A program made the position numbers and the translations under genes. Shown piece by piece: positions 18,740 through 27,818 of a stretch of 64,000 nt of DNA. Every line of letters starts with the position of its first letter. Within the stretch, counting starts at the first letter, position 1. The notes beneath the pieces were generated by a model. It was given only the letters and a program-made list of their open reading frames with translations, was not told where the DNA came from and did not search any database. The stretch covers positions 62,001-126,000 of the forward strand of contig NZ_QUNG01000008.1 in the NCBI RefSeq assembly GCF_003387375.1, in the 5' to 3' direction. Source of the stretch: Marinomonas pollencensis (GTDB lineage Bacteria; Pseudomonadota; Gammaproteobacteria; Pseudomonadales; Marinomonadaceae).

Positions 18740-19342
18740 TTAGAAGAAACCGCCTTTAGTTGCCAGTTTCTTGATTTTCTTCTGACCATTCCAGACTTCA
18801 CGATTGGTGGTCATGTTGATCAGTTTCAGGTCCACTTGATAAAAGGTGACTCGCTCATCGCCGTTTGAATCGACAATTGAGTTTATGGTGCCGGATAAGG
18901 CAAAGCCTGCCCCTTGTTCCAGCCCGAATTTGGCGACGGTATCTGGAGCGGCATTCATTTCTTGGTCGCTTCGTTCGGTACGAATGTCTTCGCGCTCTTC
19001 ACCAGAGACCACAAAATCAACTTTGCCAGCGCGCAATAAGCTGCGTTTGATGTCGTTTACAAAGGTGTCGACAGGAATGTGCTCTGAGCTTTTATTGCGA
19101 ATGGTTTGAATAATGACGGTTGGATTGCCTTTGTTAGAGAAATTGTAATCTCGGTACCAAGGGAAACTCAACATATCATTGATCATGGCGTCGGCGACTA
19201 ATTTAGAGTCGATGTCGTTCCAGCGATCAGACACGGCCACCTCTTTGTCCGTATCGATTCGCTTAACGCTGCCTGAGCAAGCTACCAGGGTAACGGCGAG
19301 CAGTACCACAATTAAATGTTTCCATTGAGCTAATATGCGCAT
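18740..19342 (-). CDS. LpoB-like penicillin-binding-protein activator lipoprotein
   Basis: 200 residues with signal peptide and lipobox VACS (~19-22). The rest matches the LpoB/YcfM fold: NPTVIIQTIRNKSSEHIPVD, a short variable segment, and a C-terminal ALSGTINSIVDSNGDERVTF and REVWNGQKKIKK. LpoB of E. coli activates PBP1B from the outer membrane. This copy has no long proline-rich linker, so it may serve another partner. It sits between two other lipoprotein genes. Confidence 0.82.
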   Translation of the reverse strand: MRILAQWKHLIVVLLAVTLVACSGSVKRIDTDKEVAVSDRWNDIDSKLVADAMINDMLSFPWYRDYNFSNKGNPTVIIQTIRNKSSEHIPVDTFVNDIKRSLLRAGKVDFVVSGEEREDIRTERSDQEMNAAPDTVAKFGLEQGAGFALSGTINSIVDSNGDERVTFYQVDLKLINMTTNREVWNGQKKIKKLATKGGFF

Positions 19343-19396
19343 GATCTGGGTCCTTCTTTCTTTAACCTAACAATATAGGCGTTTTAAACGATTAGT

Positions 19397-21073
19397 TTAG
19401 TTTGGGTTACGTAAGTTCCATACTTTTATTTCATTGGGCTGTAAGACTATTTGACCCAATGAGAAGTCTTTATTGTCGACCGCATAATGAGGGTCATAGG
19501 TCGCGGCCCGCAATGGCTTGCGGGTTAAACGTACTTGGGCAGGTAAGGTTAGCCAGTTACGGGTATCCGCAGCAGATGAAGCAAAAACAGAGACTTGGCC
19601 AAGTAAACTGAGTATCAAGCTAGCAGTGTCATCATCCACGCTGCGGGCGACGCGATCTGCCAACCAGCTGCGTAATAACTCCCGTACCAAGCCTTCATAG
19701 ATGTCTCGTTGGGCCTCAAAAAGCTGCTCTTGAACGGCGATATCCGCCAACGAAGTCATGCGAATGGTTTGACTAGAATGCGCCTCCTGACTGCTCCCTT
19801 TAAGATCCAATATAGGCGTTTGGTGATCGAGTGTAAAACGGCGGTAATAAGGCACAGTAACGCGAATAAACTGCTGCGTCAGTAAGCTGTCTAGGTGGGC
19901 TTGCTTTAGCTGACTCCAAACCCCAGAGCCGACAATAACGCGTTTGGTGAACACGCCACCAATGGCCCCCCAAGCGCCGCCAGCTTTGTAGTTGGCGAGC
20001 AAATTCAATGGGTTAATATCGGAATAGACCATGGTAAACCAGCGATAAGCGTCGCTTTGTTGCTGGTGGCTGCCACCCACTAGTGGTTGTAATACCAAGG
20101 AGTAAGCGCGCGGGTCCGCATACAGGCGCAATGACATTTCACTTTTGTCTGGTATAAAGCCTTGGTGCTCTAAAATAACCAGTTCTGCATCATCTTGCTG
20201 GTAGCTGGCGAGTAGGGTTTGCATCGCTGGGGAGAGCTTAGCCTTGATCAGCTTGTTGATCTCATCTTGGCTCCAGCCGCTACCTTTACGCATCATGCGA
20301 ATGGTGTCCAACCAGGCCCGTTCAGCGGTCATGTCTGACAGACCATACTGTTTGGCATAACCTGCTTCATAGAGTTTGGCGGCATCTTGATAGCTAATGC
20401 GAGCGTCGTCGTATTGCTTGCTGATCTCATATTGCAAGCCTTCTACATAACGCGCCCAAGCATCGTCTCGATAGGCGTATTCTGCGGTGCTGCGACCGCC
20501 ATTGTAAAAGTTGCCAAGCCAGCTGAGCGCCTTCATGTAAAAGGCTTGATCTTGCTTAGCGTTGAGATCGTCGTAAGTGGGTTTTTGTGCTTGAATTTCA
20601 TTGAGCTTGTTGTCGATACGGCGCGCTTCGACCAAGGCTGAGTCACGCAATTTATCCCGTTGTTCTCGGTTATCTGCTTGCTCTGACAAGGCGAGGTAAT
20701 TGAGCGATTTTAGGTAGCTGATGTAGATGCGTTCTAAGCCACTGCCATGATAATTTTCTTGTCTTGGATTAGTGAGCAATGCCCAAGCACGGTTCTTAAA
20801 GCTTTTTGGAAAGAAGGTGTCGCTGAGTTGATCGGCTTGTTCGAGTAAGCGGTTACTGCGTTGATAATCGCCTTGGTTTTGTGCCAGAGCGCCGACTTCA
20901 AGAAGGTACAGTAATTGATCTTGGGGAGAGTCTTGCAATACATCAGTGAATTGGCTTTCGGCTTTTTTCCAGTCACCTTGCTTGGCCAGAGAGAGGCCTT
21001 GATCGATTTCCTGCTGGTAGGTCGCACACCCGCTTAGCAAGAGAAATGTCACGCAAAGAATAGCCCACTTCAA
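19397..21073 (-). CDS. COG3014-like TPR lipoprotein
   Basis: 558 residues starting at a TTG codon (21073) with AGGA 8 nt upstream; the product begins MKWAILCVTFLLLSGCATYQ, an ideal lipoprotein signal, and no ATG fits better. Residues ~20-110 look like tetratricopeptide repeats (GLSLAKQGDWKKAESQFTDV), followed by a long conserved domain of unknown function. Such proteins travel with LpoB-like and LPP20-like lipoproteins in other gammaproteobacteria, suggesting a shared envelope role. Gap to the lpoB-like gene is 54 bp. Confidence 0.8.
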   Translation of the reverse strand: MKWAILCVTFLLLSGCATYQQEIDQGLSLAKQGDWKKAESQFTDVLQDSPQDQLLYLLEVGALAQNQGDYQRSNRLLEQADQLSDTFFPKSFKNRAWALLTNPRQENYHGSGLERIYISYLKSLNYLALSEQADNREQRDKLRDSALVEARRIDNKLNEIQAQKPTYDDLNAKQDQAFYMKALSWLGNFYNGGRSTAEYAYRDDAWARYVEGLQYEISKQYDDARISYQDAAKLYEAGYAKQYGLSDMTAERAWLDTIRMMRKGSGWSQDEINKLIKAKLSPAMQTLLASYQQDDAELVILEHQGFIPDKSEMSLRLYADPRAYSLVLQPLVGGSHQQQSDAYRWFTMVYSDINPLNLLANYKAGGAWGAIGGVFTKRVIVGSGVWSQLKQAHLDSLLTQQFIRVTVPYYRRFTLDHQTPILDLKGSSQEAHSSQTIRMTSLADIAVQEQLFEAQRDIYEGLVRELLRSWLADRVARSVDDDTASLILSLLGQVSVFASSAADTRNWLTLPAQVRLTRKPLRAATYDPHYAVDNKDFSLGQIVLQPNEIKVWNLRNPN

Positions 21074-21075
21074 GA

Positions 21076-21201
21076 TTAGTGTCCTGTGCCTAGAAACTGG
21101 TTAATAAACAGTACCCCAACTAATGCCATGCAAGCTAGGTAAAGTAAAATCCAGCGCGCTTTCAGACAATAGGGGCAAGGTTTTTTCTTCTTTTTCGTCA
21201 T
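21076..21201 (-). CDS. 41-aa membrane miniprotein with CPYC motif
   Basis: ATG 21201 to TAA 21076. The product starts MTKKKKKPCPYCLKARWILL, followed by a hydrophobic helix (LYLACMALVGVLFINQFL) and a short GTGH tail. A pentalysine N-terminus followed by one TM helix predicts N-in membrane insertion; CPYC is the glutaredoxin-type or a metal-binding CxxC. Its stop is 2 bp before the TTG start of the COG3014-like gene, so it would be translationally coupled and first of the lipoprotein operon. No strong ribosome site is visible. Not recognised; too short for routine gene callers. Confidence 0.6.
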   Translation of the reverse strand: MTKKKKKPCPYCLKARWILLYLACMALVGVLFINQFLGTGH

Positions 21202-21263
21202 GCTAGGTAAATGCCAAGTTAAGAGTCACGGAGGGTGTCTTTGTTCACTCTACTATGCCACAA

Positions 21264-21288
21264 AAAAGGAGGCACATGGCCTCCTTTT
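21264..21288 (-). terminator. secB transcript terminator
   Basis: AAAAGGAGGC and GCCTCCTTTT form a perfect 10-bp stem with a 5-nt loop, 24 bp beyond secB; read on the minus strand it is followed by a T-run. Confidence 0.85.
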
Positions 21289-21311
21289 ATAAGCAAAAAA
21301 CGTGCATGACG

Positions 21312-21791
21312 CTATTGTGTTGTGGCTGTTTCTGCTTGTTGCTTCTGAAGATTTTCTAAATACAGAGCATCAAAGTTGATAGGCGCTAGCATCACCGCAG
21401 GGAAGCTGCCTTTGACGATTGTCGCATCAACATTTTCACGAGCATAAGGGAACAAGGTTGCAGGGCAGAAAGCGCCTAGTGCGTGATGCAATTGTTGGTC
21501 GTCGAGACCCGCAATAACAAACAAACCACCTTGTTGAACTTGTACTAGGTACGCTGGCTCATTGGCATTTTTGACGTTCAAGGTGATGTCTAACACGACT
21601 TCATAAACGCTTTCGCCGACTTGACGGCTGCGAGTGTTCAATTCCATAGCAACTTCTGGTTGCCATTCTTCTTGGAACACCATAGGGGAACGTGGTGACT
21701 CAAAAGAAATGTCTTTTAGAAATACGCGTTGTAAAGACAGCTGAGGACCTTGTTCTTCTTGGTTTACTGCCGCTTCGTTGTTATCAGCCAT
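21312..21791 (-). CDS. secB: Protein-export chaperone SecB
   Basis: 159 residues matching SecB in length and motifs (LQRVFLKDISFESPRSP, VVLDITLNVKN, LFPYARENVDATIVKGSFPA, LAPINFDALYL). Tetrameric cytosolic chaperone that holds preproteins unfolded and passes them to SecA. The gene order yibN-grxC-secB on one strand is the conserved enterobacterial one. Acidic N-terminus; start ATG 21791. Confidence 0.97.
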   Translation of the reverse strand: MADNNEAAVNQEEQGPQLSLQRVFLKDISFESPRSPMVFQEEWQPEVAMELNTRSRQVGESVYEVVLDITLNVKNANEPAYLVQVQQGGLFVIAGLDDQQLHHALGAFCPATLFPYARENVDATIVKGSFPAVMLAPINFDALYLENLQKQQAETATTQ

Positions 21792-21883
21792 TATTATTCC
21801 TTTTTTTATGAAGAGTGTTCTGATCGACTGCCGTTGGCAGTGATGCCATTTTTATTTCTTGGTTGCTTAGTCTGCCGGTGTGC

Positions 21884-22138
21884 TTAGCCAGCTAGAAGCG
21901 CATCCAGTTTTTGTTCACGCTCTAACGCAAACAAGTCGTCACAACCACCAACGTGTTGTTCACCGATCCAAATTTGAGGAACAGTATGACGACCGCTTTT
22001 TTCCATCATTTCTTGGCGTACTTTTGGTTGTCCGTCGACACGAATCTCGTTGAAGGCAACCTGCTTCATGTTAAGCAATTGCTTTGCACGAGTGCAGAAC
22101 GGACAGTAGTCACTAGAGTAAAGGGTTACTGTAGCCAT
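21884..22138 (-). CDS. grxC: Glutaredoxin 3
   Basis: 84 residues, thioredoxin fold with dithiol active site YCPFC (C12, C15), cis-proline region HTVPQIWIGEQHVGGCDDLF that binds glutathione. Reduces disulfides and glutathione mixed disulfides in the cytosol. Between yibN and secB, spacing 11 bp to yibN. Confidence 0.96.
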   Translation of the reverse strand: MATVTLYSSDYCPFCTRAKQLLNMKQVAFNEIRVDGQPKVRQEMMEKSGRHTVPQIWIGEQHVGGCDDLFALEREQKLDALLAG

Positions 22139-22149
22139 AATAATCTCTC

Positions 22150-22572
22150 TTATTTCTTCACTAAAGGAAGGTTAGATGACTGCCATTCAGCGATGCCGCC
22201 TTGCAGTTTAAATACCTTGCTAAAGCCTGCTTTTTTCAGCTCTTTCGAACTTGGGCCCGAGTGAATGCCAGATTTGCATACTACAATAATAGGGTCGTTT
22301 TTGTGCTTCTCAAGCTTTGTTAAACTGCTTTTAATCTTAGTTGCAGGAATATTCATTGCACCAGTAATAAAGCCAGTTTTGAACTCTTTTTCTGGGCGAA
22401 TATCAAGAATCACAGCGTCTTCTGTGTTCATAAGATTGGTTGCAGCAGAAGGTGTTAAGCCTTGTGGACCGCCTTTGGTTTCGGAGAAAATCAAGGTGGC
22501 TAGGACAGCTAAAAATACTGCGACCATTTCCCAGTGGTTAGTCGCAAATTCAATAATTTGATTCATCATCAT
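22150..22572 (-). CDS. yibN: Membrane-anchored rhodanese-like protein (YibN family)
   Basis: 140 residues from the first of three consecutive ATG codons (22572; 22569 and 22566 are equally possible); the frame extends further but the family begins here (MNQIIEFATNHWEM). One N-terminal TM helix (~12-30), then a rhodanese domain with VILDIRPEKEF and active-site loop VVCKSGIHSG, GGIAEW. The sulfurtransferase substrate is unknown. Upstream of grxC-secB in one transcription unit. Confidence 0.88.
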   Translation of the reverse strand: MMMNQIIEFATNHWEMVAVFLAVLATLIFSETKGGPQGLTPSAATNLMNTEDAVILDIRPEKEFKTGFITGAMNIPATKIKSSLTKLEKHKNDPIIVVCKSGIHSGPSSKELKKAGFSKVFKLQGGIAEWQSSNLPLVKK

Positions 22573-22711
22573 AACGGTAAGACCTGTAAAAAAACTGCCA
22601 GCATTATACACGGCCAGCTTGGCGGGTACATACTCCTTATATACGGATCTGAATTCTGTTAAAAAGTTTCCTACTGCGTTGGCGAGTTAGAGGTAAAAGA
22701 GCATGGTTAAT

Positions 22712-22751
22712 TTTACCCTTGTGACCATCAAATAAGTGCCACAAGGGTAAA
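22712..22751. repeat. 12-bp inverted repeat, possible terminator
   Basis: TTTACCCTTGTG and CACAAGGGTAAA pair perfectly over a 16-nt loop, 35 bp after the end of the DUF1338 gene (minus strand). A factor-independent terminator is plausible though the following tract is A/T-mixed. It marks the boundary between the conserved secB block and the catabolic island. Confidence 0.5.
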
Positions 22752-22785
22752 TTGGCGCGCCTAGGAAAGGAGCAAGGTGTGCCAG

Positions 22786-23589
22786 CTAGTTGCTGTTAGT
22801 GGAGTCAAAAATCTTGTCTGCATTGCCTTCGATAAAACTGTCGAATAATGTGCCATCCGCGGTTGGATGGCGACGGGCAAACTCATAAAAACAGCTTGGG
22901 ATGGTGCTGCTCTTGCCATCGCCGAACTGGTATTCAATTTTATCCGCCATAGTGGACGACTGTTCTAAATACACAGCTGGAGAGCCTTTTACCAAACCGC
23001 CGACATCGTTTAGGCGATAGCCTTCGTCAAGGAGCAGTTGGTTGACTTGCTCTATGCTGGTAAAGGTGTCTAATAAATTGATACTCACGGTAAAGTGATT
23101 GGCTTGTAGCCCCATGGTCGCAAGCCAAGCGGCGTATTCACTGTGCTGGGTGAGAGTCTGATAATCCGCTGATGAGATGGGCCGCCATAAAATACCAGAG
23201 CAAAAGATCGCAGGAGACTGCACACAGTCTTCAGGGATCTGCTCGATCAGTGTTTGAATGATGTTCTGGCAGTCTTCTGGCAACTCGTCTACTAACAATT
23301 CAGATAAAAAGATTTTCGGTAGCGCCTCGTGCTCAGGGTGTTTGTAACAACGAGCGACCAGATGCTTATTTTCAAATCGAAAGGCACCGTATGCTTGGTA
23401 GCCCATGGCCATAAGCTGAGGTTCTAAGTTGGCCAAGCAGATAGGCGAATTAGCAAAAGTGCGGAACGCGACGTGGTCGTTAAGCACCTCTTCTCCATGG
23501 CTTTTAAACAAGTTCTGGATGCGCTTGGCTTGAGGCGTCACTTGGATGTATTGCTGCCATAGGGCGTCGAAAAATTCTGATGCATGCAT
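22786..23589 (-). CDS. DUF1338-family protein, short form; likely 2-oxoadipate-processing enzyme
   Basis: 267 residues of the DUF1338/HglS family. The long form HglS (YdcJ-like) is an Fe(II) enzyme converting 2-oxoadipate to D-2-hydroxyglutarate in lysine catabolism. The first metal histidine and the substrate arginine appear as H39 and R43 in NDHVAFRTF, the same spacing as H70/R74 of HglS; later candidates are the His in ANHFTVSI and the Glu in CFYEFARR. The protein is about 190 residues shorter than HglS. Start ATG 23589 has GGAGG. Its neighbours (ALDH7, pipecolate-oxidase-like) support a lysine pathway role. Confidence 0.78.
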   Translation of the reverse strand: MHASEFFDALWQQYIQVTPQAKRIQNLFKSHGEEVLNDHVAFRTFANSPICLANLEPQLMAMGYQAYGAFRFENKHLVARCYKHPEHEALPKIFLSELLVDELPEDCQNIIQTLIEQIPEDCVQSPAIFCSGILWRPISSADYQTLTQHSEYAAWLATMGLQANHFTVSINLLDTFTSIEQVNQLLLDEGYRLNDVGGLVKGSPAVYLEQSSTMADKIEYQFGDGKSSTIPSCFYEFARRHPTADGTLFDSFIEGNADKIFDSTNSN

Positions 23590-23674
23590 AACTTACCTCC
23601 ACAGATAGGGTCACAATTAAGGATGACTTTACTGGATCAAGTGGTGGACCAGCAAAGGGTAAAAATGCACTTAG

Positions 23675-24568
23675 TCATGCGAAAAAATGATGCGGGTCAC
23701 GATGCGCTAGCGCTTTCTGAGCGGCCTTTTTATTAAATAAGGTGTTTTTAGTCATCAAAATAGTATTAATGACATACGCAGGAAAACTGTGATCTTTGTT
23801 GTGGGCTAAGCCCACTACACGCTTTAATTGAATGTCATTGAGCGTGCGTAACACGACGTCTGCGCGCCCCCGTGACGAATGCTCAGGAATGAGTGAAATG
23901 CCCAGCCCTGCTGCTACCAAATCCAGAGCGTACTCTTCGGTTTTCACTTGTGCGCGGACATCTGTTGTTAGCCCTTGCTTTTGCATAATGAAATTCCAAG
24001 ATTCCAAAATGTCACAAGGGGTGCGCGAAACAAAAGGCTGTTTATCTATTTGTTTGATGGATAAAGAAGAATAATCCGCGAGCCAATATCCCACCGGCAT
24101 GGCGATCACATAGTCGTCTTCCCAAAGAGGGTAAAACACATCGTCGTCTTGAATATAACTGTCGCAGGTAAAGCGTAAGTCAGCGCTTTCAGACGCGTCC
24201 ACTAGGCTCAAGGTCAACCCAGGAATGTCATCCAACATGGTTTTGATGACTTGGCTGATCAAGGTGCCGGATAAAAAAGGCGCCAAAGAAATCGACAATG
24301 ACAGTGGTTTATCACTGTGGCGGAACATGTCCTTTAGATTACTGAACTCATTCACCAAGCGGCAAGCATGGGGGTACAGCTGAGTGCCACTGTCGGTGGG
24401 GGCGACGCCTTTTGAATGACGTACAAACAGCTTGGTGTCTAAGTCTTCTTCCAGCTGCGATAAGGTGGTGGAAATGGACGGTTGAGCCACAAAACAGCGT
24501 TTTGCCGCCGCGCTTAGGCTGCGTTCTTCAAAAACTGCAATAAAGTAGCGAAGAGATCGAACGTCCAT
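23675..24568 (-). CDS. LysR-family regulator
   Basis: 297 residues from ATG 24568 (MDVRSLRYFIAVFEERSLSA), with GGGGG upstream; the frame extends 49 codons further but without family sequence. Winged helix 1-60 (AAAKRCFVAQPSISTTLSQL), periplasmic-binding-protein-like effector domain ~90-290. Oriented away from the aldehyde dehydrogenase gene across 192 bp and upstream of the DUF1338 gene on the same strand, so it probably controls the catabolic genes. Effector unknown. Confidence 0.88.
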   Translation of the reverse strand: MDVRSLRYFIAVFEERSLSAAAKRCFVAQPSISTTLSQLEEDLDTKLFVRHSKGVAPTDSGTQLYPHACRLVNEFSNLKDMFRHSDKPLSLSISLAPFLSGTLISQVIKTMLDDIPGLTLSLVDASESADLRFTCDSYIQDDDVFYPLWEDDYVIAMPVGYWLADYSSLSIKQIDKQPFVSRTPCDILESWNFIMQKQGLTTDVRAQVKTEEYALDLVAAGLGISLIPEHSSRGRADVVLRTLNDIQLKRVVGLAHNKDHSFPAYVINTILMTKNTLFNKKAAQKALAHRDPHHFFA

Positions 24569-24760
24569 AATTACCCCCAAAAAAACTCTTATTACCTGAG
24601 TATGGAGCAGGCTATAGGTAAAAACTAGACCTCCCACAGGAAAACGGTATTTCTCATCATTGACTAAGCTGAGTAAGGTGTTGGAAAGACTTGAGCGCGG
24701 CAAATTGGCCATCAACGCTTTCTCTATTTTGTCATTTCACCAAGATTACCGAGGTTCAAT

Positions 24761-26305
24761 ATGTCATTAACGTGTTTAGAAACTTTAGGCATTAATCAAT
24801 TAAAGCAGGGCGCTACCTTTTTCAGCGTGTTGACGGGTAACACGCAAGCGTTAGGGGACGGTGCTGAGTTTTCTGCCCATAGTCCAATTGATGGCGCGCG
24901 TTTATCGCAATTTAAGAACGCGACACCCTCTCAATTGCACGAGGTGAATAAAGAGCTGCAAGAGGCGTTTGCAATTTTGCGCAATATTCCTGCGCCACGT
25001 CGTGGTGAATTGGTGCGTCGTATTGGTGAAGAGGCACGTAAATACAAAGACGAGTTGGCCCAAGTGATTTCCCTAGAAGCCGGTAAAATTGTGCCTGAAG
25101 CGCTCGGAGAAGTACAAGAATGGATCGATGTCTGTGACTTTGCGGTGGGACAATCCCGCATGCTGCATGGTTTATCAATTGTCTCTGAGCGACCAGGCCA
25201 TCGCATGATGGAGCAGTGGCAACCACTTGGCCCTGTTGCTGTGATTACAGCGTTTAATTTCCCCATGGCGGTGTGGGCTTGGAATACCATGCTCGGTTTG
25301 GTGTGTGGTGACCCGGTGTTGCTTAAACCTTCTGAGAAAGCCCCTTTGTGTGCGCTAGCCATGTATCGTATTGCACAAAATGTCTTGGCCGATATGCCTG
25401 ATATTCCTAAAGCCGTGGTGTCGGTCATGATAGGCGATCGTGAGTTAGGTGAAGCCATTGCTGCTAGCGATACCTTCCCATTGGTGTCTGCAACCGGTTC
25501 GACTGCAATGGGACGAGCGGTGGCAACCACAGTGGCGGGACGCCTTGGTCGTTCTTTACTAGAGCTTGGTGGTAACAATGCCATGATAGTGTCTAAGAGC
25601 GCGGACCTAGACCTTGCCTTGCGTGCGATTGTGTTTTCAGCGGCGGGCACAGCAGGTCAGCGCTGTACTACATTACGCCGTCTTATTACCCACACCTCTA
25701 TTGTGGATGGCGTTGTCGAGCGCTTGACGAAATCTTATCAATCCTTACCAATTGGTAATCCGCTAGCCGCAGGCACCTTGGTTGGCCCTTTAGTGGACGA
25801 AGACAGTTTTGCTCGCATGCAGGCGGCATTAGCCACTGCTCAGCAACAAGGTGGTGAGATTATTTGTGGCGGGCAACGGGTCACTGACGGTGTGCCAGCA
25901 GGCGGTTTTTATGTGGCGCCTGCGATTGTTCGTATTGCCCATGATGCCCCCATTGTTCAGCAAGAAACCTTTGCGCCTATTCTTTATGTTTTGACCTACG
26001 ATGACTTCGAAGACGCCATTGCGATGCAAAATGAAGTGCCGCAAGGCTTGTCGTCTGCGGTCTTTACTGAAAACCTGCGCGAGGCAGAATATTTCATGTC
26101 TCCAGCAGGCTCTGATTGTGGTATCGCCAATGTCAATATAGGTACCTCAGGGGCGGAAATAGGAGGGGCTTTTGGTGGCGAGAAGGAAACAGGTGGCGGT
26201 CGTGAGTCAGGGTCTGATGCATGGCGTAACTATATGCGGCGCACGACCAACACCATCAACTATGGTGGCGATTTACCACTGGCTCAGGGCATAGTCTTTG
26301 AATGA
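24761..26305 (+). CDS. amaB: ALDH7-type aldehyde dehydrogenase (L-aminoadipate-semialdehyde dehydrogenase-like)
   Basis: 514 residues. ALDH hallmarks: cofactor region ITAFNFPMAVWAWN, glutamate base in LLELGGNNAMI, nucleophile Cys in GTAGQRCTTLRR, and PIVQQETFAPILYV. LGGNNAM and GQRCTTLRRL are the ALDH7 (antiquitin) versions, the group of AmaB, which oxidises L-2-aminoadipate semialdehyde / piperideine-6-carboxylate to 2-aminoadipate with NAD+. GAGG ribosome site precedes ATG 24761. Followed after 112 bp by the pipecolate-oxidase-like gene, the known amaB-amaA pairing of Pseudomonas putida. Confidence 0.87.
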   Translation: MSLTCLETLGINQLKQGATFFSVLTGNTQALGDGAEFSAHSPIDGARLSQFKNATPSQLHEVNKELQEAFAILRNIPAPRRGELVRRIGEEARKYKDELAQVISLEAGKIVPEALGEVQEWIDVCDFAVGQSRMLHGLSIVSERPGHRMMEQWQPLGPVAVITAFNFPMAVWAWNTMLGLVCGDPVLLKPSEKAPLCALAMYRIAQNVLADMPDIPKAVVSVMIGDRELGEAIAASDTFPLVSATGSTAMGRAVATTVAGRLGRSLLELGGNNAMIVSKSADLDLALRAIVFSAAGTAGQRCTTLRRLITHTSIVDGVVERLTKSYQSLPIGNPLAAGTLVGPLVDEDSFARMQAALATAQQQGGEIICGGQRVTDGVPAGGFYVAPAIVRIAHDAPIVQQETFAPILYVLTYDDFEDAIAMQNEVPQGLSSAVFTENLREAEYFMSPAGSDCGIANVNIGTSGAEIGGAFGGEKETGGGRESGSDAWRNYMRRTTNTINYGGDLPLAQGIVFE

Positions 26306-26417
26306 GCTAGGGCTGCCAGTAGGCAAAGAAGGTGAGAGGGACGTCATCGTTTGTTAAGGCGTCCTGTTTGCTTGAGTTATTTAGCTAAGCCGTAGCGTCG
26401 GCTTTAAGGTCGTAACT

Positions 26418-27689
26418 ATGCAAGATTCTGTGTGTGATTCCTTATGGCGAGCCAGTGCGCCAGCAGGCCCTCAACTCACCCAGTTAGAAGGGGAAATTGA
26501 GGTACAGGTAGCGATTGTTGGTGGTGGCTTTACCGGTTTGTCGGCGGCGCTTCACCTTGCTCAATTAGGCGTCTCTGTGGCGCTGATTGAGGCACAAGAA
26601 GTTGGCTTTGGTGGTTCTGGGCGTAACGTCGGTTTAGTGAATGCCGGAGTGTGGATGGAGCCCGACCAGTTAGATAAAACCCTTGGACTCGAAGCGGGAA
26701 GAACCCTATACAACACCTTGGCAGGCGCCCCAGAATTGGTGTTTAGCCTAATCAATAAATATCACATTCAATGTGAAACTACGCGACATGGCACTCTGCA
26801 TGCAGGCGTCGGCAAGGCTGGACTTACTCAGTTACAGCGCCGTTGTGAGCAAATGCGAACGCGCGGTGCGCCAGTGGAATTGCTAGACACAGCTGAAGCG
26901 CAAGTACGCATTGGTTCGACTAAATTTATTGGCGCTTTGTTCGACCCAAGAGCGGGAACCATTCAGCCATTAGCGTATGCCCGTGGTTTGGCGTTTGCGG
27001 CGCTGAAAGAAGGGGCTTTATTGTTTGATCAGTCGCCCTTAAACAGTGTTCGGCCCTCGACGGAAGGTTGGATTGTGACTACCCCAAAAGGGCAAATACG
27101 GGCTGAAAAAGTGGTGTTGGCAACCAATGCATACAGCGAGCATGGGGTGAAAGAGCAAGCGCGGAAATTTGTCCCTATCTTTTACAGTCAGCTAGCCAGT
27201 AAACCCTTGAGTGAAGCCCAGTTAGCGAAGGTTTTGCCAAACGCAGAAGGTGTTTGGGATACCTGTACAGTGATGAGTTCTTTTCGCCTAGATCAACGAG
27301 GCCGTTTAGTGTTTGGAGGTATGGGCGGCGAAGGAAAGGCGTTATCCAATTGGGCATCTCAGCGGGTGGCTGAATTATTCCCGTTTTTGAGCCAAGTAGA
27401 ATGGGAATATGCCTGGAGCGGCAAGATTGCCTACAGCGAAGATCACCTTCCCCATTGTCAGCAATTGCAGCACGGCTTGTTTAGCGTAGCAGGTTACAGC
27501 GGGCGTGGCATTGGCCCTGGTACCATGATGGGCAAAGAGCTGGCTGAGTGGTTTTCAGGCCAGCGAGACAGTCTGTCGGTACCTATGACGAGATTGCGTA
27601 ATGTGCCATTACGAGAGCTGAAACGCCTGTTTTATGAGGTGGGTGCGCAGACCTATCATTTAGGCCAAAAAACCCACGCTATTGATTAG
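26418..27689 (+). CDS. amaA: FAD-dependent amine oxidoreductase, likely L-pipecolate oxidase
   Basis: 423 residues of the DAO/DadA fold: dinucleotide motif VAIVGGGFTGLSAALHLAQL (~33-52), GFGGSGRNVGLVNAG (~71-85), and C-terminal FAD contact VAGYSGRGIGPGTMMGKELA. Closest in my recollection to AmaA/OrdL-type oxidases, which oxidise L-pipecolate to piperideine-6-carboxylate; gamma-glutamylputrescine oxidase (PuuB) has the same architecture and cannot be excluded by sequence alone. Position directly after the ALDH7 gene favours pipecolate. Confidence 0.8.
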   Translation: MQDSVCDSLWRASAPAGPQLTQLEGEIEVQVAIVGGGFTGLSAALHLAQLGVSVALIEAQEVGFGGSGRNVGLVNAGVWMEPDQLDKTLGLEAGRTLYNTLAGAPELVFSLINKYHIQCETTRHGTLHAGVGKAGLTQLQRRCEQMRTRGAPVELLDTAEAQVRIGSTKFIGALFDPRAGTIQPLAYARGLAFAALKEGALLFDQSPLNSVRPSTEGWIVTTPKGQIRAEKVVLATNAYSEHGVKEQARKFVPIFYSQLASKPLSEAQLAKVLPNAEGVWDTCTVMSSFRLDQRGRLVFGGMGGEGKALSNWASQRVAELFPFLSQVEWEYAWSGKIAYSEDHLPHCQQLQHGLFSVAGYSGRGIGPGTMMGKELAEWFSGQRDSLSVPMTRLRNVPLRELKRLFYEVGAQTYHLGQKTHAID

Positions 27690-27718
27690 TTGAAACGGAG
27701 GGTTTGACAATAAAAGTG

Positions 27719-27747
27719 AAGGAATGCGCAATTTCAGGGCATTCCTT
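27719..27747 (+). terminator. Terminator after amaA
   Basis: AAGGAATGC and GCATTCCTT form a perfect 9-bp stem with an 11-nt loop, 29 bp past the amaA stop, followed by a short T-run. Confidence 0.65.
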
Positions 27748-27818
27748 TGTGTGCCAAATAAGCTTAAGGTAGAGTATGCTTTTATCCTTCCATCACCTTA
27801 GAATGAAGTGGCCAAAGA

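Noticed and set aside
24931-25650. 239-codon open frame antisense to the ALDH7 gene
   Set aside because: Composition mirrors the codons of the strong dehydrogenase gene on the other strand; no ribosome site or recognisable domain.
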